Part shown: positions 42,154-54,165 of the stretch, in pieces
Layout of the letters: every line of letters starts with the position of its first letter
Numbering within the stretch: the stretch's first letter is position 1
From: Paragordius varius
Lineage: Eukaryota; Nematomorpha
Assembly (NCBI GenBank): GCA_964247055.1
Contig: OZ176051.1
Span: 11,780,001 to 11,844,000, forward strand
Length of the DNA: 64,000 nt
Direction: 5' to 3'
Position numbers and translations under genes: made by a program
Notes under the pieces: generated by a model
The model's input: the letters and a program-made list of their open reading frames with translations, nothing else
What the model was told of the DNA's origin: nothing
Database searches by the model: none

Positions 42154-42199
42154 AAAAGTTTATCAAAGGGAGTTAATCGGTGTTTTTTTTAATATCCAA

Positions 42200-42297
42200 G
42201 GTCAATATTTCCGGTTTTGGCAATGTATAATTGTTTGTTTGGGTGTTTTTTTAGTTTTTTGGGCAAATATTTACAAAACTCAATAAGGACATCCAAA

Positions 42298-42328
<31 letters not shown>

Positions 42329-42391
42329 AGTGACATTTCTTATATATATTCATTTTTTTGATTAAACATTTATTACTAAAAATTTTATCCC
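42200..42391 (+). promoter_or_regulatory. Proximal promoter and 5' leader of secreted-protein copy 1
   Basis: The stretch upstream of the ATG shares blocks with the matching position of copy 2 (55,290-55,454). These are GTTTTGGCAAT, ATTTACAAA followed by CTCAATAAGG (42,279-42,288), a TA-rich tract, and AGTGACATTTCTT. The TA tract at 42,298-42,318 could serve as the TATA region. Conservation where the introns no longer align suggests function. Confidence 0.5.
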
Positions 42392-45300
42392 ATGAAATCA
42401 ATTTTGTTTCAATTTATTGCTGTCCTCGGGATCATATCAATTAATGAATGTCAATGGCGTGTTCACAATGTTAGGACGAATACTAATACACGTAAGTGAT
42501 ACTGTTTGTAATAAATTTGGGTATGTATTGATTGAAAAATGGTGTATAAAATGTTATAATTAGTAAGTTAAAAAATGGAGGTTTGCAAATGATACAATTC
42601 TATAAAATACATTTCAAGGACATTTCTTTTTGTATATTATCAGTAAAACATAATAATAATTATAATTCTGAAAACTTAATAGCATTGCAAAAACATTGGT
42701 TGCATTTTTTATTTTTAAATTTAGTGTTATAAACGTCGCGATTCGAGTCCTAAATTCCACTGAACCGCACATACCGACATCAGCAGTCGGCGCGTAACCA
42801 TGATAAAAATTGGATTATAAATTTATGTCGAAATAATTCTATGTTTAAAGACACTATTAATCTCTTAAATTTGGTAACAGCGCTAACATATTACCTCTTT
42901 AAATACACTGATTTTATAATGTTTTTGTTTCAAAATAATATTTACCAAAAGATATATCTCAGGAACCGGAACAATTTTTGTACCGGGAGAATAGTTTTTT
43001 CAAAACCGTTTTACAACCCAAAGAAATAACTAAGAATTTCAAAACTGCGATTAAACCTTTATCAGACAGCTACTTCTCTAATTTGATTTAATTTGTTGAT
43101 TTATAAGACATAAAAATTAATTTTATATACATTATTTATTTTTTATCCTAATTATTAGTCTATTTTAAAAATGGTATAAAACGAATGGTATCCAAAAAAT
43201 TAATTATAGAATTTATGCCTAAAGAACAGTTTTTTTTTCCTAAAAAAATTCTGAGCCAAGGGTAAATTGAACTTTGAACGAGAAGCAAAGAGGGCGCTTT
43301 AAATTCCTAGTCTATGTATGTATATGTAATATCCGTAAAGCATTACATATAAAACTATTTATATGTGCTTTTTAGTGCTCATCTTAAGTGGACCCATTCA
43401 TTGTTCAGTATTCTTTTGAACCGTAACTTATCTGTGATATTCAGATTTTGTGAATATATAATTGATAACATCCAAAACGTAAGAAACCGATCTGACACCT
43501 ATTTAATCAGAACGTTCAAAAAAACATTTAGAAAATTTTTGATAAACAAAAAGGCGGGCCGCATAAAGCCTGATATGTTTTTTTCTAATAGTTAAATAAC
43601 TTAAAGAGCGAAACTGGCCAATTTTTAATCCCAAAAACGTATTTTAGCCAATATATTAATCTCTTAAAGTTAAAATCCCGATAATTTAAATGGACAAAAA
43701 ATATAGAATTGTTAATGACAACTTTATGTGGTTTATGTATATTATCGTTAAAAATATATTATTACCTGGTTTTATAACAAAAATTTATTGTTAAATATGA
43801 TTCTAGATCATATAAAATTATTTTATAACATTGTTAATATTTTATAATTATAATATATTATACAGCTCGGTGCACAATTTCTTACAATGGAAAAAATGAA
43901 GTTTTGGATCGAACCCTAACCCTATCAATAAGTAAGTTTTGTTTTTTTATTCTTCCAAGAACCACATAATTTTATATATACTCACTACTTACCAATACCA
44001 ATAAATAATAATTATACTAAAATATATGTAAAATACGATAAAGTTTTAATATCCAACCTTATTATATTAAAGTTTTTTATATTGAATATATATAATTTAA
44101 TAGAGCATATTTAACGCCGAGTAATTTACAAAATTAGTCCCATTAATCGGGAACAAGGTTACGCGATAAAATATCGTAAGCTCATTCGCAAATATTTAAT
44201 CAATTGACTAAAGAATAAAATGATATTATATATGTATATCAAAATTTGGGGGGTATTTATGTCGAAAATTTCGATATGCATTTATTTTATCGTTTGAATC
44301 TCAATTTTTCCCATTCTAAAAGTCCCGTTTTCCCCATAAAAAAAATCTCTAAAAAACTTGCACACACAGAATTTAACCATGCTAAAATGAGTACTAATAT
44401 ATATTAAATTCGATTGAAAATAATTACAACTCTTTTTAATTCTAAAAGTTATTATATTAAAAAAATATATAATTTGGAGTTCAAATTTACGTCGCATTAG
44501 GTGCTAAATCATAAATATGTTTCTGATTTTAAAAATTTATGAAGCAATGTATTCGTATATTGATTTCTTCTCATTGAAATCCAATATGCCACGCATGTTT
44601 CAGATACTTTTGTAAGAAAGGCGCATTCAACAGTTAAATCGAAAATAACGCCAAAAACCAGTTAAGATGTGCGAAATAGATCTGCAAAAAATGCTTTATC
44701 ACAAATTGTTTATTTAATCTGCCATTATATAATATATTATAGCTGCCAATAATACTATAATGCTGAACAATTGCAATGTAAAATTAACCGTTAAGCGGGA
44801 CAGGAGAAGGCAAAATTTGGGTAAATTTTTGATAATTTAAATGAACATTTTCGAAATTATCTTAACAATTATAAGGTTTGAAAGGGCAATACTCATTTTT
44901 ATAATCCTAATTTAGTGTTTAATGATGCCATCTCGATTCACAACACGGATAATGCTCAAGCCGGGAAAGGTATAACCTGCGCAAATTTAAATCCTCTGCC
45001 TGCTAACACGGTTACAAAACCTAGAAAACCCAATAGTAATAAACCACCCACTAGAAGTATGAATTATATAAATATAGTAGGTGTCCAAACAAATGGTTTA
45101 AAAATATGTATTATATTATATATATATATATTTAAATTTCATAAATGTTTAGCTACAAAAGCTCCAAAAACCACAACTACTGTTTTTCCCGGAGAATTTT
45201 TTGAGACAGATTTTGACGTTATGGAAAATGAAGAGGAGACAAATAGGGAACCTCTCATTCCTGGATGGAATAGAAACAATGGACGCAGAGGTGGCAGGGG

Positions 45301-47364
45301 AGAATTCGAACGTCTCACAAGGTAGTTAATTTCGCGAAAAATCTTTTTTGAATAACGTGTTTTCAGGTCAATAACGTTTACTTATTAACTAATTCTTCTA
45401 GAGAAAAATTACATATTATTACAAGATTTTAAAGCAGTTGTGGCCCACACACAATCCGGTGGCTGCATAAGGTCCTCTAGTTATATACGGCCCGCGAAAA
45501 ATCTGTATCCATAATATGTAAAAATATGCTCGTAAAATTTAAATAAAATCAACATTTTTTAAACAGTTTTTCTAAATTTGTCCATTTAATTGACAATTGT
45601 GTTTTCATTTTACAGTATATTCGAAATCTAATATATTGAATGCCCATATTGACAAAAACTATAAATATAGTCGTTTTACAGTATATTCGAAAAATATATT
45701 GACCCATGTATACAAATGCGGTTCGCCATTTTTTGGGTTAAAAATGCGGCCCGCGAAGATATTTGTATGGCTAAAATAATAAAAAAAATTTAAAAAACTA
45801 TGTTACTCGTTTTTAATACAATAAATATTTTTTTCCGACATTATTACACATAGTTTTTATTTCAAAAATTCTGACACTATTTTTCTATTAAATTTCAGTT
45901 CTGGTTCTAAAAAAATATTATTCTTTCGTTTATAGAATTCATCAAGATTGTTCGAGATTGCTTTTTGATTTTTAATATTTGCATCAACACAACTTTGTGG
46001 ATTCTTTTCATATAAAATGCTCCGATATTGCGGGAAAAATACCTTGTTATATATATATATATATATAATCTGATAGTAATATGTAACAGGATTATTTTGG
46101 TGCTTTTGATTTTGATCCTAACGAGTGATTAAAGTATTATCATTTTTGATGTAACTGTTCCATATCAATTTTTTTAGTGATAACTAGAAACTACATTCCA
46201 AAAAATATCATTAAAATATAACACAGACTACATTATAAAACATATTAAAATAATTTTTAGATGTATGCTACTAATGTCCAAACTTTTTTTGCTCTTCTAA
46301 AAGGGTTAGTTATCTTAAAAACGAAATGCCGTGATTGCATGATAATAATTTCATATATATGCTAAATTTTGATATAAAATATATTTTAAACAATATAATA
46401 TTTTTAAAAATTTAATTTTAGCAAAATTTTCATGAAGCGTGCCTTATTTTATTTTGAGGTATGATAGAAACGGGTTAAAAACGCTTTAAGATATTATAAA
46501 AACATCTCTCCCGAATTTCTTTCATTATGAATTATTGTAAAAAACACAATTTATATATAACAAAAATTTAAGGATGCCCGAATAATTTAATAAAATTCTG
46601 GGTGATAGTATTGTTCATCATCATCGATTAAAAAGAAAAGTTGTTTTTATTATATTTTAAAGCGTTTTTATAACGTTTCCATCAATACTCAAAATAACAT
46701 CAGGTACACTTCAACAAAATATCGCAAATTTTCTTGAATAAAGAATGCATTAAAAATATTTTCATTTGATTTCAAACTTTAGCCTTATTTTTATCGCGCA
46801 TCCCCGCATTGTGTTTATTTTAGAAGAACATTTTAGAAGCGCGAAAAAATTTGTGAATTTTTAAAATATTTTTTTGCTTTTTTTATGCAGTTTATATATA
46901 TTTTAATGATATGTTTTGGAAGAAGCAACTACTTTTCACCAAAAATTTTTAGATTTTGGATCAAACAAATACTAAGTTTGATACGAAATATATAAGTCTT
47001 TTATTTGATTTGTAAAATGTTTCGCTGCACTTTTTTTTAAACTTAAATTATATATATAAATAAATTTTAATGTGTTTAACAGAAATAAGAGAAGTGGAAT
47101 GGGGGCTCTAAATCCATATGATGCATCGTGTTATACGTCGGGAAAACCTTATACCATAATAAAGGAAACGCAAAGTTTGGCCGACGATACAGTTAATTTG
47201 GAAAACATAATTTATGTCGGTTGTGGTGCAACAAAGATACAGGTAATTAATGCTTTATTTTGCGATATTTAATTATATTAAAACAAAGAGATAACGATTA
47301 AAATTTTTTATTCTAGTTTTATGGAATATTAAATGCTAATCACCATTTTATTACAAACTTCTGA
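42392..47364 (+). CDS. Secreted protein of an unnamed tandem family, copy 1 (seven exons, 253 aa)
   Basis: Exons are 42,392-42,491, 43,866-43,931, 44,743-44,820, 44,916-45,056, 45,153-45,321, 47,083-47,242 and 47,317-47,364. All introns are GT-AG. The first four are phase 1, then phase 2, then phase 0, and the joined frame is open (762 nt). Residues 1-19 form a signal peptide (MKSILFQFIAVLGIISINE). Six cysteines lie at 20, 36, 66, 103, 201 and 232. A basic stretch (KRDRRR) ends exon 3. Exon 4 holds the most conserved block (AISIHNTDNAQAGKGITC). Exon 5 is a Thr/Glu-rich linker. Exon 6 carries ASCYTSGKPYTIIKETQSLA and YVGCG. AATAAA lies at 47,439-47,444. The model is supported exon by exon by copy 2. 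No known family is evident. Tandem secreted genes with small phase-1 exons recall aphid bicycle-type effectors, but the defining Cys-Tyr-Cys motifs are absent. Confidence 0.85.
43365..43595 (+). other. Unassigned open frame in intron 1 of copy 1
   Basis: A 76-codon frame without an ATG start encodes a basic, fairly balanced sequence (NVRNRSDTYLIRTFKKTFRK, then NKKAGRIKPD). A possible acceptor (TTTTTAG) precedes it. Copy 2 has no counterpart at this place. It may be decayed transposon coding sequence or chance. I do not include it in the gene. Confidence 0.15.
45430..45780 (+). mobile_element. hAT-like MITE in intron 5 of copy 1
   Basis: This short element has GC-richer ends (GCAGTTGTGGCCCACACACA at the left, AAATGCGGCCCGCGAAG at the right) of the kind seen in non-autonomous hAT elements. 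Its stretch AAACAGTTTTTCTAAATTTG and TCCATTTAATTGACAA matches the minus strand of 59,873-60,142. It has no coding capacity. Confidence 0.45.
46060..47035 (+). mobile_element. Foldback-like element F3 in intron 5 of copy 1
   Basis: The left arm holds GGTGCTTTTGATTTTGATCC, CTTCTAAAAGGGTTAGTTAT and TTTATTTTGAGGTATGATAG. The right arm holds their inverted relatives (TCAATACTCAAAATAACATC, TTTTAGAAGAACATTTTAGA). The middle CGCTTTAAGATATTATAAAA pairs with TATTTTAAAGCGTTTTTATA. The element begins beside a (TA)n tract at about 46,050-46,068. It helps make this intron 1.76 kb long. Confidence 0.65.
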
Positions 47365-48942
47365 GGAAACAATTTCGAAAATATAAGGTGACTTAAATCT
47401 TGGATTATAATTATATTTGTCAATAATATTATGATTATAATAAAAAATTTAACACCCTTAAACTTTTCAATTAACCAATTAAAACTTTATCATCATTCTT
47501 AACACTCTATAGCCTTTGATAGTTTATACTGCATTTTTTTATAAATAGAATATCTTATAAAACATATTTAGCATTAGACTTTTTTAGAGGGAATACAATT
47601 TAAAAAATTGTAAAAAATCTTAATCTCACACTTTTTTGCCACCATTATTATTCGCTAATACAACAGGCAAGTAAATGTAAATTATGGTTTAATATAAATC
47701 ATGATTCTTGAAAAGCTTTCAAATCACAATCTACCAGCAAGTTTTTGATTTTTTATCAGCTGTTTGTCTCTATCATATTTTAAAGCTATCCGAATCAGTA
47801 TAGTAGTAAAAAACTGTAAAAATTTTAAGTTTTTTATTTAATACAGGAGAATAGGGCTTGGTAATTAAATTTTAACCAAAAAAAAAGTTTTAAAACAGTG
47901 GTTTGTTTATATAACTTTAAGGGAGGTGGAAACTACTCCATAATGACAAATGCGTAAAAATGGATATGAAATAAAGTGTTAGCCATTTTGATCCCCAAAA
48001 ATTACGACCTTAAATTGCTAGTATTTTGGGGCTTTTTGAACCCCCGTTTGTTAACTTTAAAACTTGAAAATAAAATAATATAATTAATTTTAAATTTTAT
48101 TTTTAAAAATATAAGTGCATAAACTAATATGTGTTTAAAAAAGTATAAAGTTGCGTCTTCCAGATGAAAAGAATTAGTTTTTATATCGTGACAAAATAAA
48201 GTTTTAGCTTTATATTTCATAAATATTTTTGTTTAATTTATTATTATATTAAATTATCATTATCCAAAATTATAACAAACAGATTAACTAGTCCGGCCTT
48301 AACTTTTTTAAAGAGATTTTTTACTCCATTTGCACTTTTTAAGATTTATTTAGCTATCACCAAAAATCACTAATAATATTTAGAGGCTAAGCATAAAATT
48401 TATCATAATTATAAAAAATACTTTATGTGCTTAAAAGCCCACACAATGCATATTTTAAATTTTGACTAAAAAAATACTTGGAAAATGTTTTACAATTGCA
48501 TCGCTGTATGGGAGAAACATTACCCATATGTAAAGGGAAAAATTAAACGTTTATATAAGTATGAATTTGGTATTTTTAAGGATGAATTCAAAGTGTAATG
48601 GTATATATTATTTAGTATTTTTTATATATTGACGATTCTTTTTTTATCCACTAGTCTATTTTGCCAAATGCTGGAAAAATTACAATACTCATCGAAAGAA
48701 CGCGCGGCAATGCTCAAAACAACTACTATCATTTTCGATTAAGATATTAATTATATTATAAATAAAGTTTTTGAATAATAAATGTGGCATTGAATATATT
48801 TGCGTACATATTTTATTGTAAAATTTGGAATCAATCAAAATGGTAATGATTTTAAATTTACGATAAATAACTATCATAGTTGTGGTAATCTAATTTACTA
48901 TACTTTTTAAAGAGTAACTCTATTCTAAAATTCTATTAAACA
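47365..48942. other. Spacer downstream of copy 1
   Basis: The spacer begins with the 3' untranslated region and AATAAA (47,439-47,444) of copy 1. The rest is AT-rich. One short ATG frame at 48,485-48,598 (37 aa, MFYNCIAVWEKHYPYVKGKI and on) has a balanced composition, but no splice context or family that I recognise. The minus-strand frames at 48,002-48,220 and 48,689-48,877 look like chance. Confidence 0.4.
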
Positions 48943-49190
48943 CTGTATACAACACATTCATTTCTGTCCTTCGATTTAAATTAGGGGAGTCAGGCTTGTT
49001 TAAAATTAAATATTTCAAAAAATATGGAATAAATTGAAACCCTAGCAAAAGTTTGCACTTTATATAACTTTAATAAACCGAAATATAAAGAAATACATTC
49101 AAAAATACTTGATATTACTTATGCAGATATAAAACCCAAAAAATTTAGCCATATGTAGCATAAGCCAAATATAAAATAATGCAATAACAC
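48943..49190 (-). mobile_element. MITE-type repeat M1, copy 3 (partial)
   Basis: About 250 bp match the outer part of the element at 36,705-37,272: TATACAACACATTCATTTCT, CCTTCGATTTAAATTAGGGG, and further inside AAAAATACTTGATATTACTT. The rest is missing. It abuts foldback element F4, the same neighbourhood as copy 1. Confidence 0.65.
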
Positions 49191-49195
49191 TTAAA

Positions 49196-49483
49196 TTATA
49201 AAAAACGTTTTATTATACTTAAAGGGTTTTTATACCGTTTCTACCATGCTTCATACCATAAAACACGCTATCATTTCGCTAAATTTATATTTTTACGCAA
49301 AATATACATTTTGATGTCATAATTTTATTTTATGATAAATATTCGTCATATTTTTTGAAATGAAGCAGCGAAATAAGGAAAAGTTTTAACATTTTCTAAG
49401 AATTAGTTACTCAAAAAGTGGTAACCTTCCTAAATCGTAAGGTCAAAAACCAAAAGCACTATGATATTGATACATTTTTCTTT

Positions 49484-49538
<55 letters not shown>

Positions 49539-49575
49539 CAGCATATTTTTTGTGTGCACTGTGTTTACTCGAAAC
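49196..49575 (+). mobile_element. Foldback-like element F4, right part
   Basis: The right-arm sequence of the F family (GTTTCTACCATGCTTCATAC, then GGTCAAAAACCAAAAGCAC and TATGATATTGATAC) leads into a long (TA)n tract and ends before GTGTGCACTGTG. The left arm is not recognisable. Confidence 0.55.
49485..49532. repeat. (TA)n microsatellite
   Basis: An uninterrupted TA dinucleotide run of about 48 bp lies at the end of foldback element F4. Confidence 0.95.
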
Positions 49576-49794
49576 ATTTATATTGACAATACATTCCTAT
49601 TAGCTCCTACCTCCATGCGACTGGCCAGTCTGGCTATACATGGACTTAAAATGAAAAATAAAATTTAAAAATGGTATTCAAAAGGAAGTCAAAAAATCAA
49701 TAAGACAAAAATATATAATAAACAATACAGATAAACCAGGAGTAATAATATGTAATTACCGGTAAATAAAAAAGTATTAACGAAAAATAATCTT

Positions 49795-50700
49795 TTTTAC
49801 ACAGATGCCATCTTGTTCATCTGACATTAAACGGAAATAGTCTTGTTAAATTTTGTGCCTAAAAACAACATTTGCGGCATGCATTGCTTTTCCTAATCCA
49901 TCAGAAAAAGGGGATTTATCGTTTGTTAATTAAAACATACGGTAAAATTTCCACTATAAATTCACTTTCCTATTACTTTCAGACCTCTACTGGTTTGTGA
50001 TACATGCGATGATTATAGCCGTTGAGTTTGAGTTGACTCATCATCCAATAATGCATGCAATTTATCGTATTTACAGATGTCTGGCCTGCTAAATAGCGCC
50101 CAATCTCCGCTCACATTAAGATTACAACTTTTGAGTTTTTGAAGCCAAGTTTATTTGAGTCTTACAGTGTAAAATCCAAAATGGTAATAATTTTTTAGAT
50201 CCTACTTCAGCATTAAGAAAGAATCCTTGCATCGTTGGGAGGGGTAATGAGAAACGGTTTTTTGCAAATTAAAGAGTAAAAATCGCAGCTTTAACTTGAC
50301 AAGCCGGTTTATGAACACCTAAGTCAAATCACTTTGATAAGATATACCATGCGATGCTACAAGTGGAACCACGGTATTGTGTATTATGTGAAAATCGTTG
50401 AACCGTTAATACACATATTATCGTAAGCGATTGATTAATTTAAACCAGGCATAAATCGAAAAACGACCGGACTATTCCAGAAGACATAGCAAAGCTTGCT
50501 AGGAGATGCTTCGTCCTTAGAGCAAAAGAAGTAAAAAACAGTTTGGAAAGTTCTTCCGCGTCCGTACAAGTGTCATCTGACTATTATATCGATTAATAGG
50601 GCACATCCTCGTATAAAAACTCGAATAATTTCGAACAGGTTGGACAATGGTTTGTTAAACAAGACAAACAGTATATCTAGCACAATCAAAATGTGTAAAA
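49795..50700 (+). mobile_element. Degraded mariner element with an internally inverted segment
   Basis: Tc1/mariner-class transposase pieces are in the expected order, but one is reversed. The N terminus is on + at 49,863-49,952 (KQHLRHALLFLIHQKKGIYR, then LLIKTYGK). The next part, about residues 45-110 of a normal transposase, is on the minus strand at 49,975-50,165: WLQKLKSCNLNV, KYDKLHALLDDESTQTQRL, VSQTS. The catalytic and C-terminal parts return to + at 50,205-50,700: ESLHR, NEKRFFAN, PKSNHFDK, GIVYY, AKEVKNSLES, VSSDYYID, GQWFVKQD. Many stops and frameshifts are present. The 5' flank (49,803-49,850) resembles that of the mariner at the window end. The element is dead. Confidence 0.8.
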
Positions 50701-50701
50701 T

Positions 50702-50708
<7 letters not shown>

Positions 50709-50743
<35 letters not shown>
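50709..50743. repeat. (TA)n microsatellite
   Basis: A pure TA run lies just past the mariner remnant. The minus-strand open frame at 50,573-50,776 only reads through it. Confidence 0.95.
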
Positions 50744-50746
<3 letters not shown>

Positions 50747-50957
50747 GAATGAATAAGATACAATAATTATCATCACCCCAAATATATAATGATTAAGATT
50801 TTGTTATACAGTCAAAAATATAAAAAAATTTATAATATATAGATAATGGTGTTCATTGTTTAATTTATCAAAAAATGTTTGCATTTTAATTATTATTATG
50901 TTATTTTCGCACCATCACAATATATCCTTAATGGCTATTTTTATTTTGTAAAAGTAT

Positions 50958-50996
50958 GTTACACGGTGCGCAACTTACAATAAATATAACTAAAGA
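50958..50996 (+). pseudogene. Possible decayed exon 2 of a third family copy
   Basis: The piece CACGGTGCGCAACTTACAAT, followed by AAATATAACTAAAG, resembles the start of exon 2 in copy 1 (CTCGGTGCACAATTTCTTAC, then AATGGAAAAAATGAAG). It lies between the two genes in the same orientation. The match is short and gapped, so this is only a hint of a dead intermediate copy. Confidence 0.2.
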
Positions 50997-51079
50997 ATCA
51001 TAAATATCATTCGACAGTTAAATTATGATAACGATAATACATGTGATTAATCGGTTAAAATACGATAAAAAATCATTTT

Positions 51080-51400
51080 ACTACTTTAACTATTAGTCGA
51101 AATCAAAAAATCTTTTTATCGTTAATCATCTAAAAAAATGAATTACTAATGGGGACCCATTAACTAAATTTTATTTGTTGATATATAATATAAAAGCATA
51201 TAATCCTAAACGCAAAATACTATCAATGAAAATTTATATTTTTTAGAGGTTACTATGACTCTAAGATAATTATAAAATCGCATTACGTCAAATTCGAAAT
51301 GGGGTAAAATTTTAATTTTTTTTTAACTATCATATATTTACTAAACATATAAAGTCCCAATATATGGCGTTTGAAAAATATATAAACAAATTAACTAATT
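51080..51400 (+). repeat. Direct repeat flanking the hAT element, left copy
   Basis: Patches match 54,230-54,530. ACTATTAGTCGAAATCAAAA pairs with GCTATTAGCCGATATCAAAA, and CTATCATATATTTACTAAAC pairs with CTATCATATTTTTACTAAAT. The offset is about 3,131-3,149 bp. Subtracting the 2,524-bp hAT leaves roughly 615 bp, so an older tandem duplication seems to have been split by the transposon. Confidence 0.5.
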
Positions 51401-52069
51401 TACAAAGCAGGTGTAGGGTATAATTTTTATAAAATCTCCATTAAATATTGTTAATACTTTTTATACAATCTGATGCATAAAACATCTATAAAATCGGTTT
51501 TTTCATTTAAAAAATTGTTTTACCAGAATATTGGGATTGAATAATTTGATGCAATTTTGGCTCTGATCAATTTTTGAGAATCCAATTAAATGGATAAATG
51601 ATTCTTTCTTCACCGAAACATATGGGAATATTAATGTGACCAGATATTAAAAACCCTAACGCAGTACAAAATTAAGACATACTTTGCCTATTTTTTACAC
51701 CAGATTTTTGGAGTGTAATAATATATGTTGTTCGTTACCATTCATAAGCTCATTAGAAACAATAAAAATATCTAACAAATAAATTTATTATAAAAAATAT
51801 AAATGTATGTACATATAATTATATCATATGTTTAATATATGGATATATAATAATAATGGTATATTTGTTTTAACTGCTAACAAAATTGTAAACAATATTA
51901 TTAATATATGAAATATAGGGAACAATCTTGGTTATATGATTTTGCTGTGCAGATAGAATCATTCACACACGATCTTATAAGGTTTTGTTCCATAGCTTTT
52001 TGAAAAGTATTAGAACATTTTAATTGGGTTGTCCTAAATCGATTGATTCGAAAAGATATTGAATTATCA

Positions 52070-52290
52070 TTTAAAATGCGTTAATGAATTTGAACTTTTT
52101 GATGAAATAAGTTATTTGAAATTAGACGTGGATGAGAAAAAGATACATGAATGGATTGGTTAGAATTTTTTACACAAAATCTAGTTGATAAACAAAATAT
52201 GGACTACTGAAAAAACACAACTCACAATAGATACCTTAAAAGCAATTGTAATAGTCAAACATAATACAGAAGATAATTGTGAAGCTTGAG
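52070..52290 (+). pseudogene. Inverted hAT transposase fragment
   Basis: On + strand, NEFELFDEISYLKLDVDEKK then IHEWIG resembles the region near the C terminus of hAT transposases. It is followed by TLKAIVIVKHNTEDNCEA (52,229-52,287). That 58-bp piece is an almost exact inverted copy of 52,431-52,490 on the opposite strand. The fragment is therefore reversed, and its parts are out of order relative to a normal transposase. Confidence 0.6.
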
Positions 52291-52371
52291 TCTAACCCAA
52301 TCAATGTTATATGACGTGACATATAATTAATTATTATTTTATAATAGCAATAATAATATAAAAATAATAAA

Positions 52372-52852
52372 TTATATATATTTTTCAGATTTATGTATTT
52401 GTCCCAATTGCGATATTTTATCTAAAAAAGCTTCACAATTTTCTTCTGTATTATGTTTAACTATTACAATTGCTTTTAAGGTAACTATTATCCAAATATT
52501 TGTTCTAAAGCCTTCAATATGATGAAAGTAGTGGATTAATATTGGAAGTAGTTTTTTCCCGTTGATTGTCGAAGTTTCAGTAAAAACCGAGATGTATTTG
52601 GCTTTACAAATTTCCTCACTAAGTGTTTGAACAGTGTATGGGTAAAACACGTTTTTTAATATGGCTTCGGATTTTGTGCGGCTACATGCAAATTTAGCTT
52701 CAAAAAGTTTTTGGATCAATTTCGACGTACACTCCATTGACCTGAAACTTTGATTATGTTGAATTGTATGAAAAACCCAGGAGGCCTCACCCAGTGCAAT
52801 CAGTTTCGCACTTGAATCAAATTTTTATTTTGTAAAAATATTCGATAATTTT
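52372..52852 (-). pseudogene. hAT transposase N-terminal remnant
   Basis: A frame continuing from the BED finger reads AKLIALGEASWVFHTIQHNQ and SFRSMECTSKLIQKLFEAKF, then ACSRTKSEAILKNVFYPYTV and YISVFTETSTINGKKLLPIL. This is the domain order of BED-finger hAT transposases common in arthropod genomes. A single in-frame stop near 52,830 separates it from the finger. The open part is 121 codons against roughly 600 in full-length relatives, so most of the catalytic domain is absent. Confidence 0.75.
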
Positions 52853-54165
52853 TTATACATCAAAGCAGATGTTTCTAGTAATTTATGCTTTTCGGTGGCC
52901 AAATGTCTTGTAATATCAGATGATCCCCCCGATTTAAATGAAAATCGGCTTCCACAAATATTGCAATGTACCTATTTTAATTATTTATAATTTACTTATT
53001 CTATTCTATAAATATACCATTTTTCGGTAAAATACCATTTTTTCAAATCCGAAAGATATAAGTATTACAAAGTAATAACAGTAGTAGTTTCGGTCCGATT
53101 CCATTCAATTTTGGCCAAAACTTTAAAATTTTATTCCAATTTTATTTTTGAGTTTAATATATCAAATTATGAGTGATAATAGCCAAAATGAACAATTAAT
53201 ACCAATAAATGAAAAATTTATAATAAATGAATTAGCATATTTTATTTATAGGAAAAAAATAAATATGGTAAAAAATATAATGTTACCTATGTTTTAGAAT
53301 CGTTGCATGCTTTTAAAAATTTAAAGTCCTTTTGATGATTGCTATTTGTTGTAACACCACATTAAACACAAAGACACGGAAAAGAAAATTAAAATGAAAA
53401 GAAATTGAAAAGAATTGATAAAAATTTTTTATGTGTGCGTGTGTGTATGTGCCAAATTTATAATAGTCTATAAATTTATTTTTGCAGAAAAGAATGTATA
53501 AGAAAACTGGCTTCAAATTATTAGGGAAGCAAAAAATTAAGAAACATACCACCCACCTAAAATTCAAAAAAGTTATTTTTTTCCTACGAAATATCAAAAT
53601 TTTATCCCAAATATAATGAATTATAAAATTAATAAATTACAAAAATTCTAAAAAATTTTCGTGATAATTATGATTAAAGTAAACTCAAACAAAATTTAAT
53701 TTAGCTGAAACTTATGTGAAACAAAAATGAATTTTTAAAAGATTAAATTACTAAAATATAATTAATTTTGTATTTTTAAGGTCACTTTTGCGGAATCCAT
53801 GATGGAAGGTCAGTCTAAATCTAGAGTCTGATATTTATAGTTTCGCCACTGCGCGAATGGCTGCATTCATAAGCAATTTGACCGGTCCAAAACAAAACCC
53901 AATTCCATGTATAATTAAAGCAGAAAATAAAATATTAAAATTAAAAAAAGGCCATAGTTTTTTACCTCAAAAGGACTCATTTATTTTTTAAGAGTACTCT
54001 ATCAATTCTACAAAAAAATTGTATAAATAAAAAGTAATCAACACATATTTATAAAAAAAATCGAAAAGCAGTACAAAAGTCAGCGCAGTACAGGCGCGTT
54101 TTTTTTTCGAAAACCCAGTACTGTACTGCGAAAAACAGCCTATCTGGTCACTTTAGGGAATATTA

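Larger units (their letters stand above)
51634..54157 (-). mobile_element. hAT transposon, about 2.5 kb, rearranged and dead
   Basis: The element is flanked by the 8-bp direct repeat GAATATTA at 51,626-51,633 and 54,158-54,165, the target duplication size of hAT elements. The ends are inverted relatives (ATGTGACCAGATATT at the left, CCTATCTGGTCACTTTAGG at the right). The minus strand encodes a BED-type zinc finger (CNICGSRFSF, then DITRHLATEKH; about 52,850-52,975) and the start of the transposase core (52,372-52,737). Part of the left half is a + strand, out-of-order transposase fragment. The central and C-terminal catalytic regions are missing. Confidence 0.82.

Noticed and set aside
42189-42401. 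70-codon minus-strand frame
   Set aside because: It runs antisense through the promoter and first codons of copy 1 and reads a TA tract as IYIYIY.
42392-47364. Assignment of the secreted pair to aphid bicycle genes
   Set aside because: Signal peptide, tandem copies and phase-1 small exons fit, but the paired Cys-Tyr-Cys motifs that define that family are absent, so only a structural resemblance is claimed.
53313-53597. 94-codon minus-strand frame
   Set aside because: Composition is dominated by F, I, N and K from AT-rich DNA, and it lies in the non-coding 5' part of the hAT element.
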